64,000 nucleotides of DNA, taken from positions 1,860,001-1,924,000 of the forward strand of contig NZ_KI911560.1 of the NCBI RefSeq assembly GCF_000515275.1. The letters are read 5' to 3'. Source of the DNA: Methylophilus sp. 5. GTDB taxonomy: Bacteria; Pseudomonadota; Gammaproteobacteria; Burkholderiales; Methylophilaceae. A program made the position numbers and the translations under genes. The number at the start of each line of letters is the position of its first letter. The stretch's first letter is position 1. This document shows positions 30,696 through 40,484 of the stretch, piece after piece. Below the pieces are notes generated by a model, which did not search any database, had not been told where the DNA came from, and saw only the letters and a list, made by a program, of their open reading frames with translations.

Positions 30696-32246
30696 TTAGG
30701 CCGCTGCATTGAGTTTAATCAGGTTTTTACCGGTCATTTCGGCAGGTTGCGGCACGCCCATTAATGAGAGCAAGGTCGGCGCGATGTCAGATAGAGCGCC
30801 ACCAGTAGTCACCTGGCCGGGGCGACCGATATAAATAAACGGCACCAGGTTGGTGGTGTGCTGGGTGTGTGCCTGCTCGCTGGCATGGTCAAACATGCTT
30901 TCTGCATTGCCGTGATCAGCCGTGATAATGACGTCAGCGCCGACTTTTTGTGCTGCTGCGACCACGCGCCCTACGCAGGTATCCAGAGCTTCTACCGCTT
31001 GAATGGCGGCTGGCAGGTTGCCGGTATGGCCAACCATGTCGCCGTTGGCGTAGTTGCAAATCACCGCCTGATATTGCTGTGACTCAATCGCAGCCACCAG
31101 TTTGTCGGTGACTTCTGGCGCGCTCATTTCCGGCTGCAAGTCATACGTCCTCACTTTGGGTGAGGGCACTAAAATGCGGTCTTCGCCTGCAAAGACGGTT
31201 TCTTCGCCGCCATTAAAAAAGAAGGTCACGTGTGGATACTTTTCGGTTTCGGCGATACGCAGCTGTTTCAGCCCCAGGTGAGAAATGTATTCACCAAAGG
31301 TGTTGGGGACCGTAAACGGCGCAAACACGGGTTCGGCCAGCGTTTGGTTTTTGTCGTATTGTGTCAGCGTGAAATAATGGCTAAAGGCAGGCACGCGGCT
31401 GCGCTCAAAACCGCTAAATTGCGGGTTGAGCAGGGCGTCGGTTAACTGTCGCGCACGGTCGCTTCTAAAGTTCATAAACAGCAGGCAGTCGCCATCTTCC
31501 ATGCGCACCGGTGCAGCATCAGCGGCTCTAATGGCTGTGCATTTCACAAACTCGTCGCTCTCATCGCGTGCATAGGCTTGTTGCAAAGCAGTCAGGCTGT
31601 CGGGCGCAACCGCGTCAGAAGTGCCGTTGACCAGTAACTCATAAGCAACCGATACGCGCTCCCAGCGTTTGTCGCGGTCCATGCCGTAAAAGCGGCCGCC
31701 CACAGAGGCGATTTGGCCGACGCCTAGTGTTTTAAGATGGTCTTCTAACGCTTGCAAATAAGGCTGCGCACTTTTGGGTGGCGTGTCACGGCCATCGAGG
31801 AAGGCATGTACATACACCTTGCTCAGGCCTTGCTGCTTGGCCAGTTCGAGGGCCGCATGAATATGTGGCTGATAGCTATGCACGCCGCCGTCAGACAACA
31901 AGCCCAGGATATGCAGCGCTTTGTTGTTGGCTTTGAGTGCCTGCATGGCATTGACCAGTGCAGGCAGTTTAAAAAACTCGCCACTGCTAATGCTGTTATT
32001 AATGCGCTCAAAGTCTTGAAAGACGATACGTCCCGCCCCAATATTCAAATGGCCCACTTCAGAGTTACCCATCTGGCCGTCCGGCAAGCCGACATAATGC
32101 TCGGAGGCGTTGATTAAGCTGTGTGGGTAAGTCGCCTTCAAAGCGTCCAGATTTGGGGTGTTCGCTTGTAACACGGCATTGAATTCGGTGGTCTCGCTGT
32201 GACCAAAACCATCGAGGATCAGCAAAATGACAGGGTTGATTGACAT
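30696..32246 (-). CDS. gpmI: 2,3-bisphosphoglycerate-independent phosphoglycerate mutase
   Basis: A 516-residue cytoplasmic glycolytic enzyme interconverting 3- and 2-phosphoglycerate with two manganese ions. The alkaline-phosphatase-fold start LLILDGFGHSE, the phosphoserine motif MGNSEVGHLNIGAGR, HAFLDGRDTPP, and the C-terminal metal cluster VIITADHGNAE are all present. Its stop is 22 bases before the envC start used here; gpmI-envC linkage is common in Proteobacteria. Confidence 0.96.
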   Translation of the reverse strand: MSINPVILLILDGFGHSETTEFNAVLQANTPNLDALKATYPHSLINASEHYVGLPDGQMGNSEVGHLNIGAGRIVFQDFERINNSISSGEFFKLPALVNAMQALKANNKALHILGLLSDGGVHSYQPHIHAALELAKQQGLSKVYVHAFLDGRDTPPKSAQPYLQALEDHLKTLGVGQIASVGGRFYGMDRDKRWERVSVAYELLVNGTSDAVAPDSLTALQQAYARDESDEFVKCTAIRAADAAPVRMEDGDCLLFMNFRSDRARQLTDALLNPQFSGFERSRVPAFSHYFTLTQYDKNQTLAEPVFAPFTVPNTFGEYISHLGLKQLRIAETEKYPHVTFFFNGGEETVFAGEDRILVPSPKVRTYDLQPEMSAPEVTDKLVAAIESQQYQAVICNYANGDMVGHTGNLPAAIQAVEALDTCVGRVVAAAQKVGADVIITADHGNAESMFDHASEQAHTQHTTNLVPFIYIGRPGQVTTGGALSDIAPTLLSLMGVPQPAEMTGKNLIKLNAAA

Positions 32247-32395
32247 GGCTAACAGTCTTTAAAGTGGTGACGGAACGTCGAATTGATGAATTCGTCTATT
32301 ATAATCGCAACCGCAGGCGACGCATACCCGCAGGGGCGCTGGCACTGCTAATGATTTGGTGCTGTGAAACATTCAGCTAAGAGGGTGAGTAAAAA

Positions 32396-32806
32396 GTGGA
32401 GTTTTTGAAACAAAATGTCATGTTAATCGGTCTGGCGATCGGCTCTGGTCTGGCCTTGTTGCTGCCGATGTTAAGCCGCTCTGTGGCAGGTATCGCCACG
32501 TTGTCGGCGACAGAGGCGGTGATGCTGATGAACCGTAAGTCTGCGCTGGTGCTGGATGTGCGTGAGGCAGACGAGTTTGCCCAAGGCCATTTGCAAGGCG
32601 CGCGCAATGTGCCGTTATCGCAATTATCGGCACGCCTTAAAGAGTTAGAAAAGTTTCGCGACAAACCTGTGCTGGTGGTGTGCCAGCGCGGCAAACGTGC
32701 GCACACCGCTGCCAAGTTGCTCAAAGCGCAAAATTTCACGGCCTTAAATCTGCTCAAAGGCGGCATGCAAGCCTGGATAGAGGCCAAGATGCCCAGCAGT
32801 AAGTAG
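32396..32806 (+). CDS. Membrane-anchored rhodanese-like protein
   Basis: A 136-residue protein with one N-terminal transmembrane helix (VMLIGLAIGSGLALLLPML) and a single rhodanese domain: LVLDVREADEFAQGH and the active loop VCQRGKRA with the catalytic Cys. Starts with GTG and a GAGGG site. Similar to YibN. It heads a row with grxC and secB, an order seen in other Proteobacteria. Sulfur transfer or redox role is likely but the acceptor is unknown. Confidence 0.88.
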   Translation: MEFLKQNVMLIGLAIGSGLALLLPMLSRSVAGIATLSATEAVMLMNRKSALVLDVREADEFAQGHLQGARNVPLSQLSARLKELEKFRDKPVLVVCQRGKRAHTAAKLLKAQNFTALNLLKGGMQAWIEAKMPSSK

Positions 32807-32846
32807 CCTCTACCTGTAGAAAATAAGTCTTTTTTAAAGGAATCGT

Positions 32847-33104
32847 ATGGCTAAAGTTGTGATGTATACCTCAGCCGTGTGCCCCTATTGCATCAATGCA
32901 GAGCGGCTGTTAAAAAATAAAGGCGTGACCGAGATTGAAAAAATTCGCGTCGATTTGCAGCCTGAATTGCGCGCCGAAATGATGGAAAAAACCGGCCGCC
33001 GTACCGTGCCGCAAATTTTTATCGGCGAGCAGCATGTGGGCGGCTTTGATGACCTGCATGCACTGGATGTACAAGGCGGCTTGGACCCATTGCTGGCGGC
33101 TTAA
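32847..33104 (+). CDS. grxC: Glutaredoxin 3
   Basis: An 85-residue dithiol glutaredoxin with CPYC active site (VCPYCINAERLL), the cis-proline segment RTVPQIFIG and GGFDDLHAL for glutathione binding. Reduces disulfides using glutathione. Sits between the rhodanese and secB genes. Confidence 0.95.
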   Translation: MAKVVMYTSAVCPYCINAERLLKNKGVTEIEKIRVDLQPELRAEMMEKTGRRTVPQIFIGEQHVGGFDDLHALDVQGGLDPLLAA

Positions 33105-33198
33105 ACCACATTGTTTTTTGTCACAAAAAACACATAGTCAGGCCGGGGATGTCCGGTTAGAATAGCGGCTTTGTGTATTGATCATTTAAGGATAATTC

Positions 33199-33675
33199 AT
33201 GGCTCAGGATTCACAGAACCAAACAGAACAAAACGTAGCACCGATTTTTAGCATTGAAAAACTGTATGTGCATGATGCTTCAATTGAAGTGCCAAATGCA
33301 CCGGCTATTTTTACTGAGCGTACGACACCACAAATCAATGTTGAGTTGGGCAATAACGCACAGCAAATCGAAGAAGGCATTTTTAATGTGTCTATCAAAG
33401 TGACTGTGACTGCCAAAATTGAAGACAAAACAGCCTTTTTGGTTGAAGTGACACAATCTGGTATTTTCGCGATTCGCAACGTGCCGCAAGAAAACATGGA
33501 GCCGATTCTGGCCGTGGCTTGCCCGAACATCTTGTTCCCTTATGCCCGTGAAGCGATTTCTGACATGGTGACACGCGCAGGCTTTATGCCAGTGTTGCTG
33601 AACCCGATCAACTTCGAAGCGCTTTACCTGCAACAGCAACAGCAAGCCGCTCAAGCCGCTGGCGCACCTAACTAA
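33199..33675 (+). CDS. secB: Protein-export chaperone SecB
   Basis: A 158-residue cytosolic tetrameric chaperone that keeps preproteins unfolded for SecA. Shows FSIEKLYVHDASIEVPNAP, the central strands, and CPNILFPYAREAISDMVTRAGFMPVLLNPINF. A -10-like GTTAGAATAGCGGC (33156-33169) lies upstream, identical to that before the DUF2946 gene. AAGGAT precedes the ATG. Confidence 0.97.
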   Translation: MAQDSQNQTEQNVAPIFSIEKLYVHDASIEVPNAPAIFTERTTPQINVELGNNAQQIEEGIFNVSIKVTVTAKIEDKTAFLVEVTQSGIFAIRNVPQENMEPILAVACPNILFPYAREAISDMVTRAGFMPVLLNPINFEALYLQQQQQAAQAAGAPN

Positions 33676-33695
33676 TTATTTAATCAACATGTGAG

Positions 33696-33716
33696 GCACC
33701 GGTGATGGTCCGGTGC
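33696..33716 (+). terminator. Hairpin between secB and gpsA
   Basis: GCACCGG / CCGGTGC (7 bp) with a 7-base loop. No strong T-run; probably a weak terminator or intercistronic hairpin 19 bases before gpsA. Confidence 0.45.
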
Positions 33717-33735
33717 GCTTTCTGGATACATTCAA

Positions 33736-34728
33736 ATGAGTAAGGTTGCAGTTCTTGGAGCAGGTGCCTGGGGCACAGCACTGGCCATGCATATCGCGTT
33801 GCAGCACGAGGTTGTGCTGTGGGCACGCAATAGCGGGCATGTCTCTGGTATGCGCAAGGCGCGCGCTAATCCGCTCTATCTGGGCGATTTTGCTTTTCCT
33901 GAAAAACTCACGGTAGAAGACGACCTGGCGGCGGCAGTCGCTGGTTCGGATTTGATATTATCTGTGGTGCCGACGGCCGGTTTTCGGCCAATTTTGCAGC
34001 AACTCAAAGCCTTGGGCATTACGCAGCCTTTGATCTGGGCCAACAAAGGCCTGGAGCCGCAAACGGCAAAATTACCGTTTGAAGTGGCACAAGAAGAGTT
34101 AGGCGCAGACTACCCATGGGGCGTGTTAAGCGGCCCTAGCTTTGCTGCGGAACTGGTGCGTGGCTTGCCCACTGCCATCACCCTGGCTGCAAATCACCGT
34201 GAACTGGCGCAACAGGCTGCGCAACTGATTCATGGCGGCTGCTTGCGTGTGTACGATAGCGTAGATGTCGTCGGTGCTTCTGTTGGTGGGGCGGTGAAAA
34301 ACGTGATGGCGATTGCCGCTGGCATTTCGGATGGCATGGGCTTTGGTAACAACGCACGTGCCGCCATGATCACACGCGGCTTGGCTGAAATTACCCGTTT
34401 TGGCATGGCCTTGGGCGCCAAACCAGAAACATTTATGGGTCTGGCTGGCGCAGGCGATCTTATTTTGACCTGTACCGGACAATATTCACGTAACCGCGAA
34501 GTCGGCTTGCAACTCGCTTCTGGCAAATCACTAGAGAGCATTCTGGCAGGCTTGGGGCATGTGGCCGAAGGCGTGAATACTGCACGTGAAGTCATGCGTC
34601 GTGCTGACACCATAGGCGTAGAAATGCCTATTACCTTTGAAGTCAATCAATTGCTGACTAACCAGAAAACAGCGCAGGAAGCCGTGAGCGCCTTGCTGGG
34701 TCGTGGTCAGCGTCAAGAATCCGTTTAA
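33736..34728 (+). CDS. gpsA: NAD(P)-dependent glycerol-3-phosphate dehydrogenase
   Basis: A 330-residue cytoplasmic enzyme making sn-glycerol-3-phosphate for phospholipids. Rossmann motif VLGAGAWGTALA at the N-terminus, the substrate region SGPSFAAELV, the catalytic lysine segment GGAVKNVMAIAAG, and GLAGAGDLILTCTG. secB-gpsA adjacency is typical. Confidence 0.97.
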   Translation: MSKVAVLGAGAWGTALAMHIALQHEVVLWARNSGHVSGMRKARANPLYLGDFAFPEKLTVEDDLAAAVAGSDLILSVVPTAGFRPILQQLKALGITQPLIWANKGLEPQTAKLPFEVAQEELGADYPWGVLSGPSFAAELVRGLPTAITLAANHRELAQQAAQLIHGGCLRVYDSVDVVGASVGGAVKNVMAIAAGISDGMGFGNNARAAMITRGLAEITRFGMALGAKPETFMGLAGAGDLILTCTGQYSRNREVGLQLASGKSLESILAGLGHVAEGVNTAREVMRRADTIGVEMPITFEVNQLLTNQKTAQEAVSALLGRGQRQESV

Positions 34729-34795
34729 TTGTTGTCCTGCTGCCTTAACCGTTAATTACATCGGTGCCGGAACTCGGCACAAGCAATTGAGTCAG

Positions 34796-34818
34796 CCTTA
34801 TGGTGGTAAATCATAAGG
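34796..34818 (+). promoter_or_regulatory. Hairpin covering the ribosome-binding site of the YjiK-like gene
   Basis: CCTTATG (34796-34802) and CATAAGG (34812-34818) form a 7-bp stem. The second arm contains the AAGG presumed to bind the ribosome for the start at 34828, so translation could be structure-controlled. Confidence 0.45.
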
Positions 34819-34827
34819 TTGAAAAAA

Positions 34828-35745
34828 GTGCAGTATCGAAGCAAGTGGTTATTCAAAGCGGGCGCCATTGTTGGCATAGTAGTGGTACTCGCCTCTTTTC
34901 TTTACGTCATGAAAGCAGAAGCGCTGGCGTGGCATCTGTGGCACCAGTTACGCAGCCCTGATCATCATGGGCTGGACCTCGCCCACTACCAGGTGTCGAT
35001 CGAGGCCAAGCCGCTGGCGCATTATCAAAACACCTCGGGGCTCACCTTTAACCGCGAAACGGGCACGTTGTTTACTGTGCTCAATGATATGGGCACGATC
35101 GTCGAGTTAAGCCGTGATGGCACGCCACTGCGTGAAATCCAGGTGCATGGCAGCGATGACCTGGAAGGCATCACGCATGTTGAGCAAGACTACTATGTGG
35201 TCGCCGACGAGCGGGATAGCCAGTTGTGGCTGCTGCAAATCAAGCCGGAAACGCGTGAAATCTCACTGGGTGATGCCAAGCTGTTGAAACTTGGTATGAA
35301 TGAGCGCGGCAATAAAAACTTTGAAGGCGTTTCGTGGGATAGCGTCAATCACAGGCTGATTGTGGTCAAAGAGCGTGATCCCAAATATGTGCTCTCGGTG
35401 AGCGGGTTATATCATGCCGCCAATCAAAACCAGAACAAGATCGAGGTAGAGCGCTTGCGGCAGTTTGACGGCGCGCTGACATGGGCGCTACGCGATTTGT
35501 CCTCAGTCACTTACCATGAGCAATCTGGGCATTTATTTCTGTTAAGTGATGAGTCTAAATTGCTCAAACAGTTTAATGAGCGCGGACAGACCATGGGCTC
35601 GCTTGCGCTCTGGCAAGGCTTTCATGGGTTGCATAAAAGCGTGCCGCAGGCCGAAGGCGTGTCGATTGATGATGAAGGCAATATTTATATTGTCAGCGAA
35701 CCTAACCTGTTTTATGTGTTTAAGCCGCCATCACACCTCATTTAG
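34828..35745 (+). CDS. SdiA-regulated / YjiK-like protein
   Basis: A 305-residue protein with one N-terminal transmembrane helix (AGAIVGIVVVLASFLYVM) and a periplasmic beta-propeller-type domain matching the SdiA-regulated family (NTSGLTFNRETGTLFTVLND, DDLEGITHV, NKNFEGVSWD, EGVSIDDEGNIYIVSEPN). The family resembles esterase-like propellers; the substrate is unknown. GTG 34828 was preferred over TTG 34819 on spacing to AAGG. Confidence 0.85.
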   Translation: MQYRSKWLFKAGAIVGIVVVLASFLYVMKAEALAWHLWHQLRSPDHHGLDLAHYQVSIEAKPLAHYQNTSGLTFNRETGTLFTVLNDMGTIVELSRDGTPLREIQVHGSDDLEGITHVEQDYYVVADERDSQLWLLQIKPETREISLGDAKLLKLGMNERGNKNFEGVSWDSVNHRLIVVKERDPKYVLSVSGLYHAANQNQNKIEVERLRQFDGALTWALRDLSSVTYHEQSGHLFLLSDESKLLKQFNERGQTMGSLALWQGFHGLHKSVPQAEGVSIDDEGNIYIVSEPNLFYVFKPPSHLI

Positions 35746-35769
35746 TCTTTAGATTTTGAGCAAAAAATA

Positions 35770-35787
35770 AACCCGCCTTGGCGGGTT
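35770..35787. terminator. Bidirectional terminator between yjiK-like and fklB
   Basis: AACCCGCC / GGCGGGTT with a TT loop. An A-run lies on the left and a T-rich stretch on the right, serving both convergent genes. Confidence 0.75.
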
Positions 35788-35813
35788 CATTTTATATTGG
35801 CCGTGCTTCAGGG

Positions 35814-36428
35814 TTATTCAATGCCCAGCAACTCTACTTGAAACACCAAGGTGGCATCCGGGCCAATCACCGGGCCGCTGCCGTTAGCGCCGTACGCCAG
35901 TTCAGACGGAATCGTCAGTTCAAACTTGCTGCCTACATTCATCAACTGCAAGCCTTCAACCCAGCCTGAAATCACACCGGTGACTGGGAAAACGATAGGC
36001 TCACCACGGTCATAAGAACTGTCAAATACCGTGCCGTCAGTCAGTGTGCCATGGTAATGCACCTTCACGCGATCGCTAGTGGTTGGCTTGGCGCCATTAC
36101 CTGCTTCCAGTTGCTTGTATTGCAGACCGCTTGCCGTGGTAGTGACACCTTCTTTTTTGGCATTGTCTGCCAGGTAAGCCTCGCCATCAGCCTTATTTTT
36201 GGCATGGGCAGCCATTTGTCTTTCCTGGCTCTCTTTTTGAACCTGCTCAACTGCGCTTCTTTTTTCGGCATCGGTTAAGCGAGATGGCTGGTCAGACATT
36301 ACATCTTTCACCGCGAGTGCGACGATTTCTGCGTCTAGTTCGAGGCCATCATTTTTCAGTTGATGTGCCAGGTTTTCACCCACGATATAACTTAAGCGTT
36401 GGGTTAAAGTCTCTAATTGATTTGCCAT
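35814..36428 (-). CDS. fklB: FKBP-type peptidyl-prolyl isomerase (FklB-like)
   Basis: A 204-residue protein with an N-terminal helical dimerisation domain (LSYIVGENLAHQLKNDGLELD) and a C-terminal FKBP domain (VKVHYHGTLTDGTVFDSSYDRGEP, GVISGWVEGLQLMNVGSK, IPSELAYGANGSGPVIGPDATLVF). No signal peptide, so cytoplasmic like FklB rather than FkpA. Catalyses cis-trans proline isomerisation. Confidence 0.9.
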   Translation of the reverse strand: MANQLETLTQRLSYIVGENLAHQLKNDGLELDAEIVALAVKDVMSDQPSRLTDAEKRSAVEQVQKESQERQMAAHAKNKADGEAYLADNAKKEGVTTTASGLQYKQLEAGNGAKPTTSDRVKVHYHGTLTDGTVFDSSYDRGEPIVFPVTGVISGWVEGLQLMNVGSKFELTIPSELAYGANGSGPVIGPDATLVFQVELLGIE

Positions 36429-36521
36429 GGTGTTTAATTCTTTCGTTGTTAAAAATAAAGCCGTTTGCGAGCTTGATCTATCTACGCAAAGTAATCCGTC
36501 ATTATGACGCAGAGTAGTTGA

Positions 36522-36549
36522 TAAAACAAAACCCGCTTTTGCGGGTTTT
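36522..36549 (-). terminator. Rho-independent terminator of the groESL transcript
   Basis: AAAACCCGC / GCGGGTTTT with a 4-base loop; on the minus strand it is followed by GTTTTAT. It lies about 200 bases after the groEL stop, so the transcript has a long 3' untranslated region holding the structured element at 36571-36696. Confidence 0.8.
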
Positions 36550-36570
36550 GTCTTAAATGCTACTTAGGGC

Positions 36571-36696
36571 ATTTCAACTTCAATGCGAAGGTGAGGCTAG
36601 GCGGTAAGACATTTGTGACGCAGGCAGTACATAAAGTACGGCAAGGAGCAAATGTCGAAGCCAACGACGCATCACCGATGCAGTGAAGATTGAAAT
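36571..36696. repeat. Nested inverted-repeat element in the groEL 3' region
   Basis: The outer arms are ATTTCAACTTCAATGC (36571-36586) and GCAGTGAAGATTGAAAT (36680-36696), complementary with small bulges. Inside, GGTGA pairs with TCACC, GGCT with AGCC, GACATTTG (36608-36615) pairs perfectly with CAAATGTC (36649-36656), and GTAC pairs with GTAC at the tip. It could fold as a single 126-base hairpin in RNA. Its right flank contains TACATCATACCGC (36697-36709), a copy of the groEL 3' end at 36757-36769. Likely a dispersed palindromic repeat or a small non-autonomous element; a stable 3'-UTR RNA is another possibility. Confidence 0.7.
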
Positions 36697-36755
36697 TACA
36701 TCATACCGCGCCATTGGTGTTTGATGGTCGGCAAATGATGTAATCAAACCAAAGG

Positions 36756-38393
<1,638 letters not shown>

Positions 38394-38495
38394 TTAAATT
38401 CTCCTAAATGCTTAATATTCAATCAGTTTTAATCGGAATTGTGGTCAATCAACAGAGGTCGCAACGCAGCAATCGCCCGTTGCAAGCTGTCAGAA

Positions 38496-38783
38496 TTACT
38501 CAACAATCGCCATGATGTCTTCTTCACGCATCACCAGCAGCTCTTCGCCGTTGACTTTAACAGTCTGGCCAGAGTATTTGCCGAACAACACCTTGTCACC
38601 GACTTTTACGTCCAAAGGAATTGCTTTGCCGTTGTCGTCTTTTTTACCATTGCCAATAGCCTGAACCACACCTTGGTCTGGTTTTTCGGTTGCACTGTCT
38701 GGAATCACAATACCAGATGCGGTTGTGCGCTCTTCTGCGGCGCGTTTAACGATCACTCGATCGTGCAATGGACGAATACTCAT
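38496..38783 (-). CDS. groS: Co-chaperonin GroES
   Basis: A 95-residue protein with [14 protein letters not shown], the mobile loop [15 protein letters not shown], and [35 protein letters not shown]. Caps the GroEL ring. AGGAGATATT precedes the start on the minus strand. Confidence 0.98.
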   Translation of the reverse strand: MSIRPLHDRVIVKRAAEERTTASGIVIPDSATEKPDQGVVQAIGNGKKDDNGKAIPLDVKVGDKVLFGKYSGQTVKVNGEELLVMREEDIMAIVE

Positions 38784-38861
38784 GAATATCTCCTTGGCGT
38801 TTTCTTAAAGTGTTATGGGGTTGATAAGAGGTAAAGCTAAATAATCAAAGCGGTACACATT

Positions 38862-38888
38862 TTAGCACTCGCGCACCTTGATTGCTAA
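38862..38888 (-). promoter_or_regulatory. CIRCE operator (HrcA binding site) of groESL
   Basis: TTAGCACTC, nine bases, GATTGCTAA: the CIRCE consensus is TTAGCACTC-N9-GAGTGCTAA, so one position differs. It overlaps the start region of the sigma-32 promoter, so HrcA would block transcription. Confidence 0.9.
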
Positions 38889-38915
38889 TTGGGGGTTAGC
38901 TTTTTTAATTTCAAG
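38887..38915 (-). promoter_or_regulatory. Sigma-32 promoter of groESL
   Basis: On the minus strand CTTGAAA (38915-38909), a 13-base spacer, then CCCCCAATT (38895-38887), a very good fit to the heat-shock consensus. Together with CIRCE it predicts dual control by RpoH and HrcA. Confidence 0.85.
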
Positions 38916-38954
38916 AGCAAACACGCAAAATTTTTATGGGTATGCATAATGTCG

Positions 38955-38996
38955 TTTGCAATTTAACTTGAGATTTTTGCAATTCAAGTTGAGAGT
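38955..38996 (+). repeat. Left-end tandem repeat pair of the island
   Basis: Two 21-base direct repeats back to back, TTTGCAATTTAACTTGAGAT(T) at 38955-38975 and TTTGCAATTCAAGTTGAGAG(T) at 38976-38996, agreeing at about 17 of 21 positions. They look like adjacent transposase-binding sites. Confidence 0.7.
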
Positions 38997-39022
38997 GTCA
39001 TTGCAATAAAATTGCATAAAGA

Positions 39023-39310
39023 ATGGCTTCGGAATTGCTGGTCAATGCAGTCGAACATGGCAATCTGGCCTTCGGTTACGACGAGACCAGTACCCTGCTG
39101 GCAGAAGTACGATGGAACGACGCTATCGCCAGCCGCTTGCAACAACCGGATGATCGCCACCGGTTCATTCGCGTCGAAGTAAGAGGGGAAGCAGGCCGGA
39201 TCATCTTCCTCATTACCTACCAGAGTCAGGCATTCGATGACGAGAAATATCTCAACTTCGACATACCTGCACGGTCGCGGTATGGCGATGTCCCGCAGCG
39301 AGTCGGGTAA
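39023..39310 (+). pseudogene. Fragment of a HATPase (RsbW/anti-sigma-type ATP-binding) gene
   Basis: A 95-residue frame starting directly in ELLVNAVEHGNLA, the N-box of histidine-kinase-like ATPases such as RsbW-type or response-regulator-linked ATP-binding proteins. The region that should continue into the D-x-G-x-G box reads ITYQSQAFDDEKYLNF, and the sequence then loses the family pattern and ends early. Upstream residues of the domain are missing, cut close to the island's left end. I read it as a decayed, truncated gene, not a working protein. Confidence 0.6.
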
Positions 39311-39348
39311 TCCGCACCTACAAAACTATGCAGGTGCGGAAAATTAAA

Positions 39349-40206
39349 TCAGACTCTACGGCGACGAACTGTTGCGCCGATGACACCTAGGCCAGCCAGG
39401 AGCATGGCTATGCTCTCTGCTTCTGGCACTGGCGTCACCGAAACCACGTCAAAACTTAAGGTGGGTAATGCTTGCCCTTGTCCACCAGTGAAAATAATCA
39501 TGCCCAAAGTGGCGGCGGTACTCATCAGATAAAATGAAGTCTCTTTGTTGGTGCCACTTGCTGATGCAGAGAGGATATCCGAGAAGAACGACGCGTCTGA
39601 TGCAAGGCTATAGCTCAAGCTGACGTATCCGCTGCCACCAGCAGGCACGGCAAAGGTTTCCGAGGCCAGCAGTGAGCTGCTACCTGCCCAACTTTGTAGC
39701 GCTGCAGCGTTGCTGGCGTAGACTGGGTTGAGTTGGCGATCAGTCAGTGTGCCTTTTGACTGTGCCCAATCGTCATTGCCCATCCAGTAAATATCGAAAG
39801 TTCCAGAGCCAATGCCAAAGCGCGAGTTGTTCTGAACAGAGTATGAGGATGTAAAAGAGAGGCTGGCGTTGGCGACATTCCAGTTGCCAGCACCATAGGT
39901 GGTGTTTAGAGAGTCGACAATCGAACCGATATTAAAGCTGAAGGCTTCGTTGGCTGCTAACGCATTGCCACCGGTATTGGTCTTAGAAAGGCTGCCCTGG
40001 ACGCCGCCTGCGCCACCGGCCCATCCCCAGCCATCGACGGTACTGTAACTTGAAAATATCATGTCGCTGGCCGTTGATCCCGCGCCGCCAGCCCCTCCGC
40101 TGCCCACAATCGAAATGCTCTCATGTGTCAGCGTCGCTGCACTCACATTTCCGATAAAGGTTGCGCTAAGCAACCCTAGAAGGATGGTTGGTAGATTTTT
40201 GTTCAC
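39349..40206 (-). CDS. PEP-CTERM exported protein of the molybdate/tungstate-type island
   Basis: A 285-residue exported protein: signal peptide (LPTILLGLLSATFIGNVSA-A), a Gly/Ser-rich body, and a C-terminal sorting tail VPEAES, hydrophobic helix MLLAGLGVIGA, and TVRRRRV. A GTG at 40206 was chosen over the ATG at 40269 because AGGAG lies seven bases upstream and the signal peptide then starts properly (VNKNLPT). A ModE-type box (40277-40304) covers its promoter, so expression should respond to molybdate or tungstate. Function unknown; it may be a surface partner of the adjacent receptor. Confidence 0.82.
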   Translation of the reverse strand: MNKNLPTILLGLLSATFIGNVSAATLTHESISIVGSGGAGGAGSTASDMIFSSYSTVDGWGWAGGAGGVQGSLSKTNTGGNALAANEAFSFNIGSIVDSLNTTYGAGNWNVANASLSFTSSYSVQNNSRFGIGSGTFDIYWMGNDDWAQSKGTLTDRQLNPVYASNAAALQSWAGSSSLLASETFAVPAGGSGYVSLSYSLASDASFFSDILSASASGTNKETSFYLMSTAATLGMIIFTGGQGQALPTLSFDVVSVTPVPEAESIAMLLAGLGVIGATVRRRRV

Positions 40207-40276
40207 CTTAAGACTCCTACGCGTTGTTGAGGAAATAAATGGGCACTTATAGTGTTCACCTGGATGCATTATACAT

Positions 40277-40304
40277 ATCGCTATATACGTGTGTATATAG
40301 CGAT
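40277..40304 (-). promoter_or_regulatory. ModE-type box upstream of the PEP-CTERM gene
   Basis: A perfect inverted repeat: ATCGCTATATA, six bases (CGTGTG), TATATAGCGAT. The published ModE consensus is ATCGCTATATA-N6-TATATAACGAT, so 21 of 22 positions match. On the minus strand a -10 TATAAT (40273-40268) follows directly, so a bound regulator would cover the -35 region. Confidence 0.85.
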
Positions 40305-40484
40305 ACCACCTGAGTTCTTTGCTTAGATTGCTTAGTTCTCTATGATTGTGGCAATGTAACGAAGCGGATGTTGACTAAATCGCCCAGAGTCGGGGTGTAT
40401 ACCGACCCGGCCCGGCCCGTAGATCGCTGGCATTCGAGAGGCCGAGATGCATCCCGATATAGGTCTTTATGAATAGAGGCTCTT

